Assembly: GCF_000739735.1 (NCBI RefSeq)
Contig: NZ_BBJF01000008.1
Span: 62,001-126,000, forward strand
Source: Paraburkholderia ginsengisoli NBRC 100965
GTDB lineage: Bacteria > Pseudomonadota > Gammaproteobacteria > Burkholderiales > Burkholderiaceae
Reading direction: 5' to 3'
DNA length: 64,000 bases
The notes under the pieces were generated by a model that ran no database searches, was not told the DNA's origin, and worked only from the letters and a program-made list of their open reading frames with translations. Shown here one piece after another: positions 59,752 through 64,000 of this stretch (position 1 is its first letter; each line of letters begins with the position of its first letter). Both the position numbers and the translations under genes were made by a program.

Positions 59752-60663
59752 TTAAAGGCACCAGCCGATTTCTCTGAGAACGAATCCCGTTGCATGCAGT
59801 GCAAGTTCGGCGTCTTCGTTGGATACCTCTCGCAATTGGTAACGCTGACGCTCGTTCTCTTTCCCACGAGGATGAAGCAGGTTTACGGCTTCAAGTGCGG
59901 CACGGACGAGACGTTGATTTTTTTCGCCAAAGTGGTCTCTTACTGCTGTTATGCAAACGCCAAGGTCATCTTCGAGCGATTTCTTATTTCCCGTCAGGTG
60001 AAACAGCCACCGAGCGCCAACCACCGCGCAGAGATTCCGGCATTGGTCTACAACCGATGTCGGCGAATCACGATATGCGACGTTCATGACCCGGGTGTAG
60101 GCCTCAGATACTGCTTTGTGGCTATATTCAGGGATTACCGACAGGTCGAGGGACGGCAGAACGCCGAACGCGGATTCTGCTCGAAGAGTCACCAGAACGT
60201 CCTGATTAACCGTCAGCTCAGTTTGCAGGATTCGCCAAAGGGAATATGCCCCTACTCCACCGATTGCCAGTTGCAGACCTTCCCCGCGCTCGGGACGGTT
60301 CAAGAGAGCAGTGCAGTGAATGAATACGCTTAGTTCTTTTCGTACTCGACCGTCACTTCTACCCTGGCCGAAGTCAGACGATGAAAACGGATGAGCATCA
60401 ACTGTGACCCACTCCCAGCTTATGTTGCTGGAGGTTTGGAATAAACGGCCCCGTCGGACTCGAGACACTGGGTCAAATGACTCTTCTCGGAAAATCCAAT
60501 GGAAGGGGTCGCTGTCCATCCCGCGTGGCATGCTCGCTAGGTCTGACGTCGACTCAATCAGCTTGCACTGTGAAACCATTGGTGTAGGGACCGCAAGACG
60601 GCTCGGATTCTCTTTGCCCTCGTAAATGAAGCCGTTCTGCCGTTCTATTCCTAGGCGGGACAT
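59752..60663 (-). CDS. protein of unknown function
   Basis: A 303-residue protein starting MSRLGIERQNGFIYEGKENP. It is a soluble mixture of strands (LSVFIHCTALLNRPERGEGL) and helices (HKAVSEAYTRVMNVAYRDSP); no known motif was seen. It lies 35 bases after the SEC-C protein gene in the same direction and could be its partner. Confidence 0.55.
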   Translation of the reverse strand: MSRLGIERQNGFIYEGKENPSRLAVPTPMVSQCKLIESTSDLASMPRGMDSDPFHWIFREESFDPVSRVRRGRLFQTSSNISWEWVTVDAHPFSSSDFGQGRSDGRVRKELSVFIHCTALLNRPERGEGLQLAIGGVGAYSLWRILQTELTVNQDVLVTLRAESAFGVLPSLDLSVIPEYSHKAVSEAYTRVMNVAYRDSPTSVVDQCRNLCAVVGARWLFHLTGNKKSLEDDLGVCITAVRDHFGEKNQRLVRAALEAVNLLHPRGKENERQRYQLREVSNEDAELALHATGFVLREIGWCL

Positions 60664-60698
60664 AGGTTCCTCTCGGTTTGTATCTTTATCCGACGCAT

Positions 60699-63125
60699 CT
60701 AAGCGCCCCTCTGTTCGTCATCAGGCAGATGGCACTTCTTGTATTTAACGCCACTCCCGCACCAGCACGTATCGTTTCGCCGAGGGAGCTTCGCCGGTCG
60801 TTCTTTCGGAAGAGCAGGTCCCGACGCAGACTCCGGGAATCTGAAAGGCACGGGTGCTGGGACAGCGGGGAAGGCCGGCCGCGCCTTTTGGCGCATTTCT
60901 GCTGAGCGTGCTTCTGCCACCGTACGACGATGCGAACCCGGCATCGGAGCTTTCACTACCCGAAGGAAAGCATCCACGACGCGACTTTGCATGTCATAGG
61001 TGATGACAAACGCCTGGACCGGCTCCTCGTCTTGCATGACTGAAAACGCTTCTGCTTCCGAGTTCATTCTTTCGAGACCGGTGTCAGCGTTTTGCCTCTG
61101 CAAGAAAAGCATCGCCGGCTGCCCCGCCAACGAGAGCAATGTCCATCGCTCCCGGTGCTCCCGTAACGTAGGCGCCAGCTTCCGCAACTGTGAGGCCAGC
61201 AGCTGTCTGGTGTCTGACGCGCAATCCAGCAGCAGGGCTTGGCCAGCCAACCAGCCCGGCTTTCGCGCCTCGTCAAGCGCGTCGCACAGAGCCCGAAATT
61301 CGGCTGGGGCTTCCTGGCGAGGGCGTGCCCGCAACGGCCATTGGTTGTCACGAAAATAGCTATCAACGACATCGGACAGACCACCGGTAACTATCTGGTC
61401 GGCCTGGTCCAGCATCTCACGCAGTTCGACGTCGAACCGGTTCTTCTTGATATAGAAGCCAAGGTGGTCGAGTTCGTCGAATATCATCGTCCCGCGAATC
61501 CCGGCGGCCTGCTGGCGGACCGACAGATAGTGAAAAAACTCGCCCGCTCCAGGCAACAGTTTTGTGAGAACAAACAGGTCGTCAATCGAGAGCGATACGA
61601 ACGGATGTTTGCCCAGTATAGCTTCGACATCCGGAAGCTCCTTGCACATTGCAGAAAACGGCGAGAACGACTCGACCGTTAGACCAACAGGAATACACAC
61701 CCGGTAATCGCTGAGTCGAAGACGTACCACTTCTTCGTAGTGACCTTCACGAAGCCGAAACAGCGGCACCTCTTCCGCTGATGATGCGTACGCGAAGAAT
61801 CGCTTTGTCTGCTCATACGCTGCTGTCACCAGTTGCTGGACCGCCCGGACATGATTGTTGAAGTTCGTCGCAGGATTGTGCATTGGCATCGCGCCAGCTT
61901 TCGCCTCAAGCTGAACGAGAACATCGTCAACTAGCACAAGAACATCGTTCTCCACCCATTTGCCGGTTACCGGATGAGGGTAGTAGACCTCCTTGAAAAC
62001 GCGTGCGCCGCGAAGCTGTCTCGCGCATATCTTCTCGAACGCCTCTTCGGACATGCGTTGCTGCGCGTCCTTCCACCGCTGGCGGTCTCCGGGAAGCCTC
62101 GCCTGAAGACCCCATTGAATGGCGCGGTAGGCGCTGTCGCGTACAAAACTTAGGTCAGGAGCGTAGTACCCGTCATCCAGCCTCACTGCCGGCCGAATCC
62201 GCGCCGGAAGCGTGCGCAGCGGCGTGCCACAGAAGTCGCCAGGCGCAAAGAATTCATCGTTGCCGCCACGTTCGAAGGCAAGGTCTGCCAGCAACGCCTG
62301 GGGCAATGCCGTCTTCCTTGAGAGGTTGCAGATACCGCCTTCGAACAAGTCCAGCGCTGCCTCCTCTCCCACCGCCGCAAACTGCGGATTTTCGTCCACC
62401 AGCGACCGCCACGCATCATCCACTGATACGCCTAGCTTTGCCGCCAAGGCTTCGAGCTTAGCCTTTTCTTCTTTCAAAGCGGCATACGCTTTCGAATGCC
62501 CGGACATCATGGAGTCAGTGATTTGCTGGATGCCGTCCGCAATTTCGTTCGCTCCGACGCCATAAGCCTGTCGCAAAGCTTCTTCGTGTGGGCCAAGTAC
62601 GTAGCAGAAAAACTCCTTCTCCAGCACCTGGTAGCGATGGCCGCGCAAACTGACCCAACTTGTCTTGGCCCAAAACTCAATCTGTCCAGTCTCGGGCCCA
62701 AATGCCCCGTCGCCATCAGATTTCGTGCTCGCGACTGCGAACCAGTAGGAAGAAGCACGCATCTTCTCGCATAGCGCGATGAGTTCTTCCGCAGCCCTTT
62801 CGTCAAACTGCGCTTCCTCCTGCTCCGGTCTGAAGCACGACAAAATCGCATGAATATATTCGAGTGCGAGCTGCGGCGCCTGACTGGTCGAAGCAACGGA
62901 GTCTGCCTGAGCTTCGTGGTCGTTCGTCACCCGGAGAAGAAGGCCCCACATATACCCAAGCAGATGCCTCGGGTTATGCGAAAGGACGTTCGCCTTGATT
63001 TTGTTTGCTAGCTCCTCCATTTCGATGCGAACCGCATCGCCGGCATTTTCTGGGAGGGCAAATGGAATCGCCGGTTGCGCGTCCTGCGGTGCGGCTGGTC
63101 CCGGCTCGTTATTGTCGTGGGTCAT
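60699..63125 (-). CDS. PD-(D/E)XK nuclease-like protein with SEC-C zinc motif
   Basis: An 808-residue protein. Near residue 430, GKWVENDVLVLVDDVLVQLE followed by AKAG gives the D...ExK active-site pattern of restriction-like nucleases. The extreme C-terminus RNDTCWCGSGVKYKKCH is a SEC-C zinc motif, which in SecA binds ribosomes or SecB. A long helical N-terminal region (KAYAALKEEKAKLEALAAKL) precedes the nuclease. The combination suggests a stress or defence enzyme; function is not established. Helical C-terminal middle part unassigned. Confidence 0.72.
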   Translation of the reverse strand: MTHDNNEPGPAAPQDAQPAIPFALPENAGDAVRIEMEELANKIKANVLSHNPRHLLGYMWGLLLRVTNDHEAQADSVASTSQAPQLALEYIHAILSCFRPEQEEAQFDERAAEELIALCEKMRASSYWFAVASTKSDGDGAFGPETGQIEFWAKTSWVSLRGHRYQVLEKEFFCYVLGPHEEALRQAYGVGANEIADGIQQITDSMMSGHSKAYAALKEEKAKLEALAAKLGVSVDDAWRSLVDENPQFAAVGEEAALDLFEGGICNLSRKTALPQALLADLAFERGGNDEFFAPGDFCGTPLRTLPARIRPAVRLDDGYYAPDLSFVRDSAYRAIQWGLQARLPGDRQRWKDAQQRMSEEAFEKICARQLRGARVFKEVYYPHPVTGKWVENDVLVLVDDVLVQLEAKAGAMPMHNPATNFNNHVRAVQQLVTAAYEQTKRFFAYASSAEEVPLFRLREGHYEEVVRLRLSDYRVCIPVGLTVESFSPFSAMCKELPDVEAILGKHPFVSLSIDDLFVLTKLLPGAGEFFHYLSVRQQAAGIRGTMIFDELDHLGFYIKKNRFDVELREMLDQADQIVTGGLSDVVDSYFRDNQWPLRARPRQEAPAEFRALCDALDEARKPGWLAGQALLLDCASDTRQLLASQLRKLAPTLREHRERWTLLSLAGQPAMLFLQRQNADTGLERMNSEAEAFSVMQDEEPVQAFVITYDMQSRVVDAFLRVVKAPMPGSHRRTVAEARSAEMRQKARPAFPAVPAPVPFRFPESASGPALPKERPAKLPRRNDTCWCGSGVKYKKCHLPDDEQRGA

Positions 63126-63491
63126 GATTTAGACCAGCATCTGTTCGAAATTGTCATAGACAGGGAGCGCACGGAGATAAAAAACTTCGCCAGCACTTAT
63201 TTTTTGTTCGCAGACAATTAAACCGCAGCATATCTTCTCCACGCAAGACGCTCATCCGCGACGCAGTGGCACCAGCCGGGGCAGCGGCCTCCAGCCGTAT
63301 CGGCTGCGACTTGACACCATCGCAAACACCCCGTATGTTTTCAGCTATGGGCTAGTTGCCGCCCGTCAGCGTGTGCGCTCCCTCCCGGGAGTACGGCAAA
63401 GGCAGATTCTGTAGCACCTCAAAACCGAGTTTCCGTCCCGGAGCCCGGCAATGCACACCGTCGATATTGGCTCTGCTGACTGGAGACTGAT
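63126..63491. other. intergenic stretch, no gene seen
   Basis: About 365 bases between divergent genes. The part beside the SEC-C gene is A/T-rich and should contain both promoters. No convincing small gene, repeat or structured RNA was found. Confidence 0.4.
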
Positions 63492-64000
63492 ATGTCCTCC
63501 CCTATTGCCATGCCTTTGGAGGCTCAAGCCTCCGCCCTCGTGTCGTTCCTCGCACAAGCACAGCAAACCTTGGCCACATCGGCTGCACTTGAGATTTGCG
63601 GCGGTATGCGAGCCGCGAAACTACCTCCCGCACGCTTCCTGAAAGCCGCGCTGGCTGAACAAAACATCGAACTCAAGCACACGTCCTGCCTGAAAGCCAT
63701 TGCATTGATGGACGGTTTCGCGGGACACGTATCGCGACCGAAACCAACCTGGCTAGTGGCACGATATATCTTCGAGGCGCCTGCCATCACCCCCACGGTA
63801 AAGAGTCATCCAAAGGGAGCAGATGCCACGGCTGACCTGTGCACACGTCTCGCTGATGACCTGTCCGACACAAAGGAACGGCCATACGGCTTCGTGTTTC
63901 GTGCGTCTGACTATATCGAATTCATTTTTGAAGGCGAACCGCAGCCCGACGCGCGCTACATCCTCTCCTGTAAGGGGCCCGGCGATTCGCCGGCGGTACT
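63492..64000 (+). CDS. protein with glyoxalase-related N-domain (partial, runs off window)
   Basis: Open from ATG 63492 (GGAGA seven bases upstream) to the window end, 169 codons visible. ARFLKAALAEQNIELKHTSC and LKAIALMDGFAGHV resemble the helical 'glyoxalase-related' N-domain found in many Burkholderiales plasmid and island proteins. The rest (PYGFVFRASDYIEFIFEGEP) is unassigned. The C-terminus lies outside. Confidence 0.55.
   Translation, partial: MSSPIAMPLEAQASALVSFLAQAQQTLATSAALEICGGMRAAKLPPARFLKAALAEQNIELKHTSCLKAIALMDGFAGHVSRPKPTWLVARYIFEAPAITPTVKSHPKGADATADLCTRLADDLSDTKERPYGFVFRASDYIEFIFEGEPQPDARYILSCKGPGDSPAV

Noticed and set aside
63366..63566. 66-residue minus-strand frame near the right edge
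   Set aside because: Overlaps the start of the better supported plus-strand gene and has no ribosome site.

Overview
The window looks like part of an accessory region (genomic island or large plasmid) from a Burkholderiales bacterium, most likely Paraburkholderia, Caballeronia or a relative. The grounds are high-GC codon use, small genes of families typical of Burkholderia (a BPSL0761-like gene and its neighbours at 57-58 kb) and a beta-proteobacterial type of arsenite-oxidase cluster. This is inference from sequence reading. No rRNA, tRNA or CRISPR array was recognised.

Region 1 (1-10.4 kb) is defence-like: an AbiJ-type N-domain/nuclease fusion (185-1630), two small unknown genes, a possible nuclease (2416-3531), a three-gene ABC-three-component (ABC-3C) operon (3657-7091), a decayed gene (7375-8033), a uracil-DNA-glycosylase-fold protein and an HNH endonuclease. 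Region 2 (10.4-18.7 kb) is a Tn7-like transposition module with an unusual layout: tnsA-tnsB run rightward and meet a leftward operon tnsC, tnsD-like tniQ and a second tniQ. AT-rich DNA with inverted and direct repeats precedes tnsA. Region 3 (18.7-28.9 kb) is a second defence block: a possible nuclease gene, an unrelated second ABC-3C operon led by an uncatalogued 59-residue membrane protein, small unknown genes, and a Gabija-type gajA-gajB pair.

Region 4 (29-55.8 kb) is an arsenic and phosphate island. It holds an ArsO-like flavoprotein and ArsC, a solitary HipB-like regulator, moaA, the arsenite oxidase genes aioBA and the divergent sensing genes aioXSR. A sigma-54 promoter lies upstream of aioB. 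Next come arsB-arsC and acr3-arsC, each divergent from its own pstS, as a duplicated module with Pho boxes. Then follow pstCAB-phoU-phoB, an arsR, an arsH-arsR-arsI operon, an MFS transporter, an ArsN2-like acetyltransferase and a gamma-glutamylcyclotransferase-like protein. The cell could oxidise arsenite to arsenate, take up phosphate selectively through PstS under PhoB control, reduce internal arsenate, extrude arsenite by two unrelated pumps, and process organoarsenicals. A shared TCCA-N6-TGGA palindrome in three ars promoters suggests one ArsR regulon.

Region 5 (55.6-64 kb) holds small Burkholderia-type genes, antitoxin-like DNA-binding proteins (one frameshifted), an XRE regulator with likely operators, a large PD-(D/E)XK plus SEC-C protein, and a gene running off the right edge.
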